64,000 nucleotides of DNA. Origin: Acidobacteriota bacterium. GTDB lineage: Bacteria; Acidobacteriota; Vicinamibacteria; Vicinamibacterales; JAKQTR01. Where the stretch lies: positions 1 to 64,000 of the forward strand of contig JAPKZO010000005.1 of assembly GCA_026393755.1 (NCBI GenBank). The letters run 5' to 3'. Within the stretch, counting starts at the first letter, position 1. Each line of letters begins with the position of its first letter. Of this stretch, positions 34,891 through 43,800 are shown in pieces. The notes beneath the pieces were generated by a model, which worked only from the letters and a program-made list of their open reading frames with translations, was not told where the DNA came from and searched no databases. The position numbers and the translations under genes are program-made.

Positions 34891-37332
34891 CTACCGAGGG
34901 ATGAACTGAAACGTGAGCTGGATCCTGCGCGCCATGCTGTTGTAGAACGTGCCGAACGCGGGCGAATCGACGTTGTTTTGCACGTCGCGCGGGGAAGACG
35001 TGTTGAAGATGTGGTACACGCGCAGCCCGAGCCGCACCCGGCGTTTGAGGACCGTGGCGGTTCGCAGCAGGCTGGAGTCGCAGGTGAACAGCGCCGGGAA
35101 CCTTCCGCCCGCGTTGCGGACGCCGATGTACTCCTGGTCCTGATTGATGTCCGAGTACGGAAAGCCGTCGCGGATCTCCACGAGAGTTGACAGCGTCCAC
35201 CTCTTCTTCAACGTGAGGACCCCTCTTGCCATGAAGCGATCCGGCACGTCGGCTGGACCCGTCGCGTACTGGTCGGACCGCACAATCGGGTTGCGGAAGT
35301 CTCCGTAGAAGAGATCGAAGGCATTCAGGTTCTGCGCGAAGTGTGAGCGAACGTAGCTGAGCGTCAGTTGACGGTTGTCGTTCGCTCCATATCGCACCGT
35401 CAACTCTGTCTCGACGTAGCGAGAGCGGCCGCTGCTGTCCAGAAAGAGATCGGCGAGGCTGCCGGATTCGCGTGAGTCGAGCACCGCCTCGTGCGATCCG
35501 CGGCGCTGCAGGTGATTCAGTTTGACGAGCACGTCCGAGCCGAACCGGTGATCGTATTCGAGGTTCCACGCGAGTGCCCGCGGCGTCTCGAGGACGCCCG
35601 TCCGGTGCGCATAGGTCACGGGCGGACTGGCCGATGTGACGCCATCAGGCGCGTACCGGGTGAGCGTGGCGGCTTCGAGCGACTCGAATGCTCCGACATT
35701 GAGTGGCGTGCGCTCGTAGAAGACCCCGGCACCGCCCCTGAAGACGCCGATATCGCGGGGCAGGATCGCCGCGACAAAACCGAAGCGGGGCGAGAGGTTG
35801 AAGTGCCCCAGCACACCGTCGCGATCGAGACGGAGCCCCGGCTCGAGCACGAACCGCGGCGAGATGCGCCAGCGATCCTGGACGAACATCGCCACGTCCA
35901 GCCCGCTGACACGCTGGGACGTCAGGCCGCCGAAGTCGAACCGCTGGCTCAGGGTGCCGTCACCACGGCGGACCAGCACCGGCCGGCTCAGGCTGGTGCC
36001 CGTGTAGGCCGCGTGCATGAGGTCGAAGCCCGCCTTGAGCAGGTGCTCGCCTGCGGCATGCCGGATGAGCTGGAGCGATTCGGTCCACTGGCGGACCACC
36101 GTTCGGCGGTCCTGCGTGTTGAAGAAGTCGCCCCGGTTCCCCTCGGTCGTCAACTCCATGTCCTGCAGGCCCTCGCCGAACACGCGAGTGTGGTAGAAGC
36201 TGACGCTCGCGTTCGATTCGAGGAAGCTGGCATGCGACAGCGTCAGGCGGTCGATGAAGGCCACGTTGTAGCCGACCAGTCGGGCATTCGGAGCGACGCC
36301 GACCGGGTTGAAGGTGTTCAGGTTTGCGGCATCGATCGCGCGTGGAAAGAACGCCAGCGTGGTCGTCAGCGTGTGACCAGACGTCAGATTCGCGTCGAGC
36401 CGCGTGAAGAGATAGAGGCTCCGGGCGATCGTGTCATTGGCGTGCTCAGGCAGGCTCGGCACGCGGGTCCGGCTCCACCGAAACTGTACGCCCTGCGCGA
36501 TGAAGAGCCGGTCCTTCACGAGCGGGCCGCCGACCCATCCTCGCGGCTGGTAGGTGGCGACGCCCATCGTGCCGCCATCGCACAGTTTCAGGCACAGTGC
36601 CGGGATAACGCCGTTCGCGATCGCCCGCCAGACATTGTTGCCTGCCCGCGTCTCAATCCGCACGAGGCTCGCGGTCAGGCGGCCGTCCTCGGCGCCGTAC
36701 GGGCTGGCCACCACATCGATCGACTCGACCGCATCGACGGGCAGCTCGAGGCCGAAGTTCCCGGTCGACGGATCGCTCCCGCTGCCCCGGCCGAGCTGCA
36801 GCGCCCCCTGAGTCGGCCGCGCCCCTTTTATACTGATTCGCCCGTCCGGCTGCCGCACCACGCCAGGCAGCACCGGCAACAGCGTCTGATAGGAATCCCC
36901 CGCCACTGGCAGCACGTCCACCATCTGGCCGCTCACGGTGTCCCGGGAGACGCTGGTCTGGGATTGGGCCAGCCCGGCCTCGCCGACGACCTTGACCGTC
37001 TCCGACACCGCCGCCACGTCGAGATCCAGGTTGACCTCGGCGTCCTGGTTCTCCGCCAGCACGATGGGGCCTGACCTGGCGTCGGTGAAGCCGGCGAGGC
37101 GCGCGACAATTTCGTAGCGTCCGGCTGGGAGTCCGCTCACACGATAGCGACCCAGCTCATCGGAGACGACGCCACCCGCGTGGCCGCCCGTGTCTGCCCG
37201 AGTCACCGTGATCTCGACGCCCGGGAGCAGGGTCACGCCCCGCTGGGCCGTCGTGGTTCCATGGATCGCGGCAGCACCGGCCGCGTGCGGCACGAGCCAC
37301 AGCAGCACCGCCGCGACGAATCGAACCTTCAC
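34891..37332 (-). CDS. TonB-dependent receptor-like protein with carboxypeptidase-regulatory domain (Oar-like)
   Basis: An 813-residue outer-membrane protein. A signal peptide (VKVRFVAAVLLWLVPHAAGA) is followed by a CarboxypepD_reg domain (SDELGRYRVSGLPAGRYEIV), a plug domain, and a long beta-barrel ending in an aromatic/basic strand (IQLTFQFIPR). The layout is that of the Oar-like receptors that are numerous in acidobacteria; ligands are unknown. The GTG at 37332 has GGGAGG 7 nt upstream and begins the signal peptide; the frame itself is open further upstream to 37422. Confidence 0.85.
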   Translation of the reverse strand: MKVRFVAAVLLWLVPHAAGAAAIHGTTTAQRGVTLLPGVEITVTRADTGGHAGGVVSDELGRYRVSGLPAGRYEIVARLAGFTDARSGPIVLAENQDAEVNLDLDVAAVSETVKVVGEAGLAQSQTSVSRDTVSGQMVDVLPVAGDSYQTLLPVLPGVVRQPDGRISIKGARPTQGALQLGRGSGSDPSTGNFGLELPVDAVESIDVVASPYGAEDGRLTASLVRIETRAGNNVWRAIANGVIPALCLKLCDGGTMGVATYQPRGWVGGPLVKDRLFIAQGVQFRWSRTRVPSLPEHANDTIARSLYLFTRLDANLTSGHTLTTTLAFFPRAIDAANLNTFNPVGVAPNARLVGYNVAFIDRLTLSHASFLESNASVSFYHTRVFGEGLQDMELTTEGNRGDFFNTQDRRTVVRQWTESLQLIRHAAGEHLLKAGFDLMHAAYTGTSLSRPVLVRRGDGTLSQRFDFGGLTSQRVSGLDVAMFVQDRWRISPRFVLEPGLRLDRDGVLGHFNLSPRFGFVAAILPRDIGVFRGGAGVFYERTPLNVGAFESLEAATLTRYAPDGVTSASPPVTYAHRTGVLETPRALAWNLEYDHRFGSDVLVKLNHLQRRGSHEAVLDSRESGSLADLFLDSSGRSRYVETELTVRYGANDNRQLTLSYVRSHFAQNLNAFDLFYGDFRNPIVRSDQYATGPADVPDRFMARGVLTLKKRWTLSTLVEIRDGFPYSDINQDQEYIGVRNAGGRFPALFTCDSSLLRTATVLKRRVRLGLRVYHIFNTSSPRDVQNNVDSPAFGTFYNSMARRIQLTFQFIPR

Positions 37333-37399
37333 GCCTGCGCCTCCCAGGCATGGAGGCGATCGATGGGCGGCAAGTGGCTCTCCACTACGGTGTCTCCCG

Positions 37400-37729
37400 T
37401 CAGGTGACGCTTCGGTCCGCACTGCCGATCAGATCGGCCCGGTAGTCGTAGACGACGAGCGCGTCGTTGGCGGCGTGCGTCAGGTCCATGCCGTCTTCGA
37501 GCAGGGTGAAGTCGTCCTGCTGAAGATCGGTCACCGCCTTCCCGGACTTGCGATCCACGACGCGTACATCCACGGGAACGAGCACTGTCGTGGAGGTGAA
37601 GGACGGCGGCTGCTGGCCAGGCCCCTGCGGAGCAACGGCGGTACGGGCTCGAAGCGGGGCGGACCCGCCGCTCCCCGCGACGAGTATCGCCATCGCGAAT
37701 AGGACAACGGTCCAGCAGCGTCGTTCCAC
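37400..37729 (-). pseudogene. Truncated acidobacterial VWFA-related protein
   Basis: A 109-codon frame encodes a signal peptide (MERRCWTVVLFAMAILVAGS) and then STTVLVPVDVRVVDRKSG and VTDLQQDDFTLLEDG. This is the conserved start of the acidobacterial VWFA-related family, whose members go on for about 250 residues with the von Willebrand A domain. Here the similarity stops after LLEDG, the sequence changes to MDLTHAANDALVVYDYR, and the frame ends 67 bp before the TonB receptor start. I read it as a gene cut short by deletion or rearrangement; a short exported protein is possible. Confidence 0.6.
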
Positions 37730-37761
37730 GTCAGCCTCTATATGTACGGGTGAGCAGGTCT

Positions 37762-38064
37762 CTAGTCGAGATCGAATTCCCGCTTCGGCTTCGAGATCGG
37801 CTCTTCGCGTGCGGCGCGCAGGGCTTCTTCGAACCGCTTCGACAACGCATCGCCTCGAGTCTTCTGGGTCTGCACCGACTGTTCGAACGCCGCCTCGCGG
37901 CGGGCCTTCTCGTCGGCGACCAGTTGCGCGGCGTGATCGAGGTCAGGGGTGTCAGCACGAGGGGGCTCACGGTGCGAGATGACCCGGTCGAGATTCTTGT
38001 CGATCACGATCACGGCCGAACAGCACGGGCACGCGATTTCCAGTTCAGACTTGATTTTTGCCAC
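37762..38064 (-). CDS. Small zinc-ribbon-like protein with helical C-terminus
   Basis: A 100-residue protein. The N-terminus MAKIKSELEIACPCCSAVIV carries a CxxC pair in a context (C-P-x-C then hydrophobic residues and DKNLDRVISHREP) often seen in single zinc ribbons or their remnants. The rest is charged and predicted helical, possibly coiled coil (residues 45-90). The start is GTG at 38064 with GGGGAG upstream. No function can be given. Confidence 0.6.
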   Translation of the reverse strand: MAKIKSELEIACPCCSAVIVIDKNLDRVISHREPPRADTPDLDHAAQLVADEKARREAAFEQSVQTQKTRGDALSKRFEEALRAAREEPISKPKREFDLD

Positions 38065-38197
38065 CGCGGACTCCCCTCACTGGAAACGGTTTCACGACCT
38101 GCGTGAGCGGCCTGGTGGCCAGCCGCCTTTGCCGGCGGCTGCGGCGTGCCAGGGCCGCTCCCCGCTAACAGCCCGTGGCGCAGGTCCCGAGGGCGCG

Positions 38198-38581
38198 TTA
38201 ACGTCTGGGCCCGCTGCCGAACATCAGATCGACCGGCGCACCAGACGCAGTCATCGCCTTCACCTGGATCGTCTGAACCACCTGCCGTCTGGCGTCGAAT
38301 CGTTGCCCGAAGCCCGCCACGAACACGTTCAGCGGAATGCCGAACCGCTCGCCCGGCGGCATCGAGGATCGCGTCACCCGGTAATGGTAATTCAACCAGA
38401 CCTCGACGCCCAGCCACTCCTCCGCCGTCGAATTCTGGACCGTCACGACGTTGTCCGCGACGATGATCGGACGCGGTTGCTCACGTTGTTGACATGCGGC
38501 CGTTCCGCCGATCAGCAAGACCGAGGCTGACAAGACGAGCGTGGGTACGATACGGCAGACACTTCGGATCACGGCCTCCAT
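38198..38581 (-). CDS. Small putative lipoprotein
   Basis: A 127-residue protein with a signal sequence (VCRIVPTLVLSASVLLIGGT) and a lipobox-like TAAC at residues 27-30, then a domain with VTVQNSTAEEWLGVEVWLNY and YRVTRSSMPPGE. The second part resembles small beta-sandwich domains that follow lipid anchors. I do not recognise the family. It lies downstream of nothing obvious on this strand and has 133 bp of space before the next gene. Confidence 0.55.
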   Translation of the reverse strand: MEAVIRSVCRIVPTLVLSASVLLIGGTAACQQREQPRPIIVADNVVTVQNSTAEEWLGVEVWLNYHYRVTRSSMPPGERFGIPLNVFVAGFGQRFDARRQVVQTIQVKAMTASGAPVDLMFGSGPRR

Positions 38582-38707
38582 GATAACGCGTCAGCGCTAC
38601 GCGGGTGACACGGCGATTCGGAGGTGACGTGGCAATTCGCGGTAGCGGCCCCTCGAACCAAGAGAAGAAGGGCGGGGACGCGGAGCGAAGCGCCACGGCA
38701 CCGCTTG

Positions 38708-38736
38708 TTGACACCAAGATTTCATAGTGATATCAT
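38708..38736 (+). promoter_or_regulatory. Strong sigma70-type promoter of the SPFH gene
   Basis: TTGACA (38708-38713, exact -35 consensus) and TATCAT (38731-38736) are separated by 17 nt. The predicted start near 38743 leaves a leader of about 20 nt with GGAGG ahead of the ATG at 38763. A TGATATCA palindrome (38728-38735) overlaps the -10 and could be an operator. Confidence 0.75.
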
Positions 38737-38762
38737 TTCGCAAGCATGGAGGACATGGAATC

Positions 38763-39635
38763 ATGATCAGGGAAATCGAACGTTCTGCGGCTTCGGGCTG
38801 GGTGGCGCTGCCGATTCTGCTGATTGTGCTGATTGGCAGCACGTTCGGCTTCATCACCGCCGTTCAGGAGCCGGTCGACGCCTGGATGATCGTGCTCTGG
38901 GTGCTCGTCTGGGTGATTGACTTCACGATGCTGACGGGGCTGTTCGTCGTCAACCCGAACGAAGCCAAAGTGCTGCAGCTGTTCGGCCGCTACGTGGGCA
39001 CCGTCAAGGCCCCGGGGCTGCGATGGGCGAACCCGTTCTTCACCAAGCGCCGGATTTCGCAGCGGATCCGGAACTTCGAGACCGCCCGGCTGAAAGTCAA
39101 CGACCGGGACGGGAACCCGATTGACATTGCGGCGGTGGTCGTGTGGAGGGTGGTCGAAACCGCGGAGGCGTGCTTCGAGGTCGACGACTACAATAACTAC
39201 GTCCACGTGCAGAGCGAGGCCGCGCTGCGCAACCTGACGACCAGCTACCCGTACGACACGCACATTGAGAACCAGATGTCGCTGCGCGGAAACACCTCAG
39301 AGGTCGCCGCGCACCTCAAGACCGAAATCCAGGATCGTCTGGCGAAGGCTGGGGTTGAGGTGATCGAGGCGCGATTCAGCCACCTGGCCTACGCGGCGGA
39401 GATCGCGGCCGCTATGCTGCAACGCCAGCAGGCCGGGGCGATTATCGCCGCACGGCAGCGGATCGTCGAAGGTGCGGTCGGGATGGTCGAGATGGCGCTT
39501 GAGATGCTCAACAAGAAGGGCATCGTGAACCTGGACGAGGAACGGAAGGCGACCATGGTCAGCAACCTGCTGGTCGTGCTGTGCGGCGAGCGAGCGGCGC
39601 AGCCGGTGGTCAATACCGGAACGCTCTACCAATAG
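38763..39635 (+). CDS. SPFH domain (band 7/stomatin-like) membrane protein
   Basis: A 290-residue protein. Two hydrophobic segments near the N-terminus ([18 protein letters not shown] and [20 protein letters not shown]) anchor it in the membrane; an SPFH domain follows with [40 protein letters not shown] and a C-terminal helix [20 protein letters not shown]. Such proteins assemble into membrane microdomain scaffolds. ATG at 38763 is chosen because GGAGG lies upstream; an in-frame GTG at 38727 lies upstream of the predicted transcript start. A ribbon-helix-helix gene follows 2 nt later. Confidence 0.9.
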   Translation: MIREIERSAASGWVALPILLIVLIGSTFGFITAVQEPVDAWMIVLWVLVWVIDFTMLTGLFVVNPNEAKVLQLFGRYVGTVKAPGLRWANPFFTKRRISQRIRNFETARLKVNDRDGNPIDIAAVVVWRVVETAEACFEVDDYNNYVHVQSEAALRNLTTSYPYDTHIENQMSLRGNTSEVAAHLKTEIQDRLAKAGVEVIEARFSHLAYAAEIAAAMLQRQQAGAIIAARQRIVEGAVGMVEMALEMLNKKGIVNLDEERKATMVSNLLVVLCGERAAQPVVNTGTLYQ

Positions 39636-39637
39636 CG

Positions 39638-39841
39638 ATGGCCGACCGACGCGCGTTTCTGCTTCGTGTTGATCCCGACCTGCTCGAGCTGGTCCAGAGG
39701 TGGGCCAACGACGACTTGCGGAGCCTCAACGCACAGATCGAGTTTCTGCTCAGGCGGGCGGTGCAGAACGCGGGCCGGGCCCGGCCGGCTCCAGAAACGA
39801 AAACGGGTCGCCGGAGTGACTCCGGCGACCCGCGAACCTAA
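39638..39841 (+). CDS. Arc-like ribbon-helix-helix DNA-binding protein
   Basis: A 67-residue protein beginning MADRRAFLLRVDPDLLELVQ and continuing RWANDDLRSLNAQIEFLLRR, the Arc-type beta strand and two helices (AFLLRVD strand; NAQIEFLLRRAV helix). It starts 2 nt after the SPFH stop, so the two proteins are made together. Possible autoregulation of the promoter at 38708-38736 is inference. The last codons overlap a long inverted repeat. Confidence 0.85.
   Translation: MADRRAFLLRVDPDLLELVQRWANDDLRSLNAQIEFLLRRAVQNAGRARPAPETKTGRRSDSGDPRT
39804..39832 (-). terminator. 13-bp perfect hairpin, intrinsic terminator on the minus strand
   Basis: A perfect inverted repeat with arms CGGGTCGCCGGAG and CTCCGGCGACCCG and a 3-nt loop. 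On the minus strand the stem is followed directly by TTTTCGTTTC, a good terminator for the genes at 39869-40684. On the plus strand no T-run follows, and the stem lies inside the coding end of the ribbon-helix-helix gene. Confidence 0.75.
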
Positions 39842-39868
39842 TCTCAATGTGCGACGTTAACCGGTCCC

Positions 39869-40096
39869 TTATCCCTCTTCTTCGAAGCCCTCTTCCTTGG
39901 CCGGCAGCAGGCGTGTGGGAGGCCGGAGCGCTTCGCGGTGATCGAACACCGGGAGCCCCGACACGTGCCAGGGCACCGCGCATCCTGAGGATTTCAACTC
40001 CAGCACGACCGTGACCGGACTGCCCTCGACGCCGTCGCGGAACGCCAGACGGCAACCGCACGCGAGAGTGGCATGGGCGAATCCCTTTGTGGTCAC
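39869..40096 (-). CDS. Small hypothetical protein
   Basis: A 75-residue protein starting at GTG 40096, containing FAHATLACGCRLAFRDG, a hydrophobic strand VTVVLELKSSGCAVPWHVSG and an acidic end. Three cysteines (ACGC and SGC) could bind metal. It lies 12 nt after the tlpA-like gene but also has its own TATGAT box 6 nt before the start, with no ribosome site. No family is recognised. Confidence 0.6.
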   Translation of the reverse strand: MTTKGFAHATLACGCRLAFRDGVEGSPVTVVLELKSSGCAVPWHVSGLPVFDHREALRPPTRLLPAKEEGFEEEG

Positions 40097-40102
40097 GGTA
40101 CG

Positions 40103-40108
40103 ATCATA
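40103..40108 (-). promoter_or_regulatory. -10 box of the 75-residue protein gene, leaderless layout
   Basis: On the minus strand TATGAT ends 6 nt before the GTG at 40096 (spacer CGTACC). It lies inside the short gap after the upstream gene. No good -35 is visible. Confidence 0.35.
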
Positions 40109-40684
40109 CTACAGGAGACCGAGCACGTCCTTTTCGAACTGCTCCTTCGCGTGCAGCCCCATGCGTTTCCTGCAGATCAGGCCGTCCCGGCTGATGACGA
40201 AGGTGGTCGGCAGCCCCCACATCGGCGCAAAGGCCTCTTCGAGATCGTCGTGCCCCATCCCCACCAGCACGGGGTACGTCATCTTGAACTCCTGCATGAA
40301 CGGCTTCAGGCCTTCCGGCTGATCCTGGACCTGGACGCCGACCATGGCCAGGCCGCGGTCCTTGTACTTCTCGTACAACTCGACGAACCCGGGGATTTCG
40401 AGCTTGCAGGGCCCACACCAGGTGGCCCAGAAGTCGAGCACGATGACTTTGCCCTTGAAGGAGGCGAGCCTGACATCCGCCCCGTTGGCGTCCTTGAGCG
40501 TGAAGTTCAGATTGGCGGGTTTGGCTCCGGCGTCGCACACCTCAGTGCTCAGCGCCTTCGACCCGGTCGACGCCGCTCGCCCCGTCGTCGCGCCCCCCCC
40601 CGCCGGCGCCGTCGTCCCGCCCCAGATGACGGCCGCCGCGAGCCCTGCCGCCGCCACCGCCGCCAACAGCCAACGCATGTTCAT
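40109..40684 (-). CDS. TlpA-like thioredoxin-fold protein, membrane-anchored
   Basis: A 191-residue protein with an N-terminal membrane segment (RWLLAAVAAAGLAAAVIW) and a periplasmic thioredoxin domain. The redox motif WCGPC spans 89-93, in VIVLDFWATWCGPCKLEIPG, and the cis-proline region is WGLPTTFVISRDG. It probably reduces or oxidises extracytoplasmic thiols, for example in cytochrome c maturation. ATG at 40684 has AAGGA upstream. A run of nine G (nine C at 40593-40601 on the plus strand) codes for a Gly stretch just after the anchor. Confidence 0.9.
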   Translation of the reverse strand: MNMRWLLAAVAAAGLAAAVIWGGTTAPAGGGATTGRAASTGSKALSTEVCDAGAKPANLNFTLKDANGADVRLASFKGKVIVLDFWATWCGPCKLEIPGFVELYEKYKDRGLAMVGVQVQDQPEGLKPFMQEFKMTYPVLVGMGHDDLEEAFAPMWGLPTTFVISRDGLICRKRMGLHAKEQFEKDVLGLL

Positions 40685-40787
40685 CTCGTGGTCCTTCGTG
40701 CTTCGCCGCACCATCCCGGGGAGCCGCCTCTTCCCTCTACATAGAACCCCATCCACCAGGAAAGGTCAATCAAGCGGATCTGGACGA

Positions 40788-40817
40788 TTGCAGGCCGCGT
40801 CTTAGAGACGGTAACAT
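40788..40817 (+). promoter_or_regulatory. Possible promoter of the peptidase/barrel gene
   Basis: TTGCAG (40788-40793) and TAACAT (40812-40817) are 18 nt apart. The predicted start near 40825 gives a leader of about 48 nt that includes GAGGTGA upstream of the ATG at 40872. The boxes are only moderate matches. Confidence 0.4.
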
Positions 40818-40871
40818 GGGAGTCACGTGATGCCCGCATGCCCCTGAAATTTCCTCTGGCGAGGTGATTGA

Positions 40872-43800
40872 ATGCCTACGCGCCTGACGCGCACTCTCGT
40901 AGCGGTCTGGCTGGCGGTCGGAGTGGCGATGGCTTTGCCGGGCCTGATCGCCGACGCATCCGCCCAGACGCCGTTCGTCCCGTACTTTGGCAAGAACATC
41001 GTCCGGTACGATCGTTTCGACTGGCACATCTACAAGACCGATCACTTCGAGATCTACTACTACACCGGTGTAGAGAAGCATCTCGCGAGAATTGCCGGAT
41101 ATGCCGAGAGCGCATACCAGCAGATCAGCGCCGATCTCAAGCACGATCTGGCGTTCAAGATCCCGCTGATCATCTTCAAGACACACAGCGAATTCGAGCA
41201 GGAGAACGTCATCCCCGGCGCGGCGGAAGAGGGCGTCGGAGCATTCGCGGAATCGACGCGGAACCGGATGCTGCTGCCGCTCGACAGCCCGCCGGACCTG
41301 CTCTACCACTTGATCGTCCACGAGCTCACGCACATCTTCGAGTTCGACATCATCCCGCAGTCGCTCGTGCGGCAGTCGACGCCGCTGTGGGTGGCCGAGG
41401 GGCTGTCCGACTACATGACCGGTCTGTGGCGGCCGATTGACCTGATGACGGTGCGCGATGCCGCCACCGCCGACATCATCCCGAAGATGAGCAAGCTCGA
41501 GGGGTACGGGGACACCAACAATCCGAGACTCGTATACAACCTGGGGCATGCCGCGTTCGAATTCATCGAGTCGAAATGGGGCAAGGAAGGCCTGCGCCAG
41601 TTCCTGTTCTCGATGCGCAAGAACGTCATCGGCGGGGGCGACTCGGCGTTTCAGACGGCGTTTCAGCTCGACGGCGACGACTTCGATCAGCAGTTCGACC
41701 GATACCTGAAAGCGCGGTTCAAGCCGTTCCGAGACAAGGAAACACCAGCTGACTACGGAAAGAACCTGGCTCCGAAACCCGAGAAATCGTCATTCATGGA
41801 CGCGTTCTCGCTGGAACCTTCGCCGTCGGGCGACCTGCTCGCGACAGCCACCGTCAACCGCAAGGATCGGGAGATGGACATTGTCCTGATCTCGGCCAAG
41901 GACGGGAAGGTCATCCGGAATCTGACTCCCGGGTTCGATTACCGCATGGGGTTCGACTACATCGTCACGCCGGGCGAGCGTTGGGTGACGATTCCCTGGA
42001 TGGCCTGGGCGCCTACCGGCGATCGGCTCGCCTATGTGGTTCGCAAAGAGAAGTACAAGGCCATCGTCATCCAGAACGTGCTGACGCGGAAGATCGAGAA
42101 GCGCCTCGAGTTGACGTCCGTCGACGAGCCCGAATCGCCCTCGTTCTCGCCGGATGGACGGCGGATCGCGTTTGCCGCCCTGCAGAATGGCATTGGCGAC
42201 ATCTTCACGATCGATCTCGAGTCGGGGAAGATCGACAACCTGACGAAGGACGACTTCGCCGACTACGCGCCGACCTTCTCGCCCGACGGGAAGACGGTGG
42301 TGTACCTGGCGCGGATCAGCGGGAACGAGAAGCTCTTCAAGCTCGATATCGCCACGGGCAAGAAGACGCAGCTGACCTTCGGCACGCATGACGACGCGGC
42401 CGCGAAGTTCGCTGACGCCGAGACGATCATCTTCCCGTCGACCGCCACCGACCCGAACAAGGCGATCGAACCCGAGGTCGCCCGCAACGGCAGTATCTAC
42501 AACCTGTGGACGCTCAACCTGAAGACCGGCGAGCTGAAGCAGTGGACCGATGCGATTGGGGGCAACTTCTCGCCCGTCATCCTCCGCGACGGCAAGACGA
42601 CGCGCACCGCGTTCGTGTCGTATTACAAGGGTGACTACGAGCTGCACATGCTCGACCGCAAGGAAGCCACGATGACGGCCAATACGAGCGACTTCGGCGC
42701 TCCAGGGCCCATTATCGACTTCCAGGCGCCGCTGAGTCACACGCTGATTGCGGAAAACGCCAAGCGCAAGGGCAGCTGGGACAAGTTGTTCCTCGAGGGC
42801 CGTCCGCCCGTCAATGTCGGCGTCACCAGCGGCGGAAATATCTTCGGCGGGACCGCGATCTCGTTCACCGACGTGCTCGGCGACAAGCGGCTGGATTTCT
42901 TCGCGTCGTCGATGTCCCAGTACCGCACATTTGCGGGATCGATGATCAACCTCGAGCACCGGTTGCAGTACGCGCTCCAGGGATACTGGCAGGACGAGTT
43001 CTATTACGCTCAGCTGGCGGGGGTTTACTACGATCCGATCTACGACCCGTATATCGATCGCAAGTACGCCACCTCGACCCGGTCAAACCGCGGTGTAACG
43101 GCGTTTGGCATCTACCCGCTGAGCCGGTACTCGCGGGTGGAAGCATCGGCGGGGTTTGCCTACGTCAAGGAGAGCTACAACGACCAGGGGCTGGCAGACT
43201 ACTCCAATTTGTACCAACAGCAGACCTTCGGGCGAACGCTGTTCCGGAATGGGTGGTATGCCCCGTTGACCCTCGCGTTCGTCCAGGAGACCACCGTGTT
43301 CCGGGAATTCGGCCCGCTGGCGGGCAGCACGATGCGCATGAGCTACGAAGTGGCGCCTCCGGTCACCAAGAACCTGTCCTGGCAGGCGGTGGACGGAGAC
43401 ATCCGCAAGTACTTCAAGATTGGATCGTCGGGCCTGCTCGCGATCCGCGCGAAGGGCTACAAGAGCTGGGGATCGACGCCGAGCTACACGTTCTTCGGCG
43501 GAAACTCCGAGATGCGCGGCTACGACTACCTGCAGTTCATCGGCCAGAACGCGTTCTTCGGGAACGTGGAGCTGCGCTTCCCGCTGATTAACGCGATGGC
43601 CACGCCGGTCGGCATCCTGGGCGGCGTCCGGGGCGTCTTCTTCGCCAACCTCGGCGGGGCGTGGTTCTCTGGCGCGGGGTACAAGTTTTCGACGAGCCAG
43701 GCGATGACGCTGACGCCGATCATCAACTACCAGGTCGACGCGGCGACCGGCTCGCTCATTCTCGATCCGTTGACTGGTGCGCCGATCCCGATCTACGGCG

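Noticed and set aside
38010-38417. Overlapping minus-strand frame of 135 codons
   Set aside because: It has Arg/Gly-rich low-complexity content, and the frames at 37762 and 38198 have better ribosome sites and signals.
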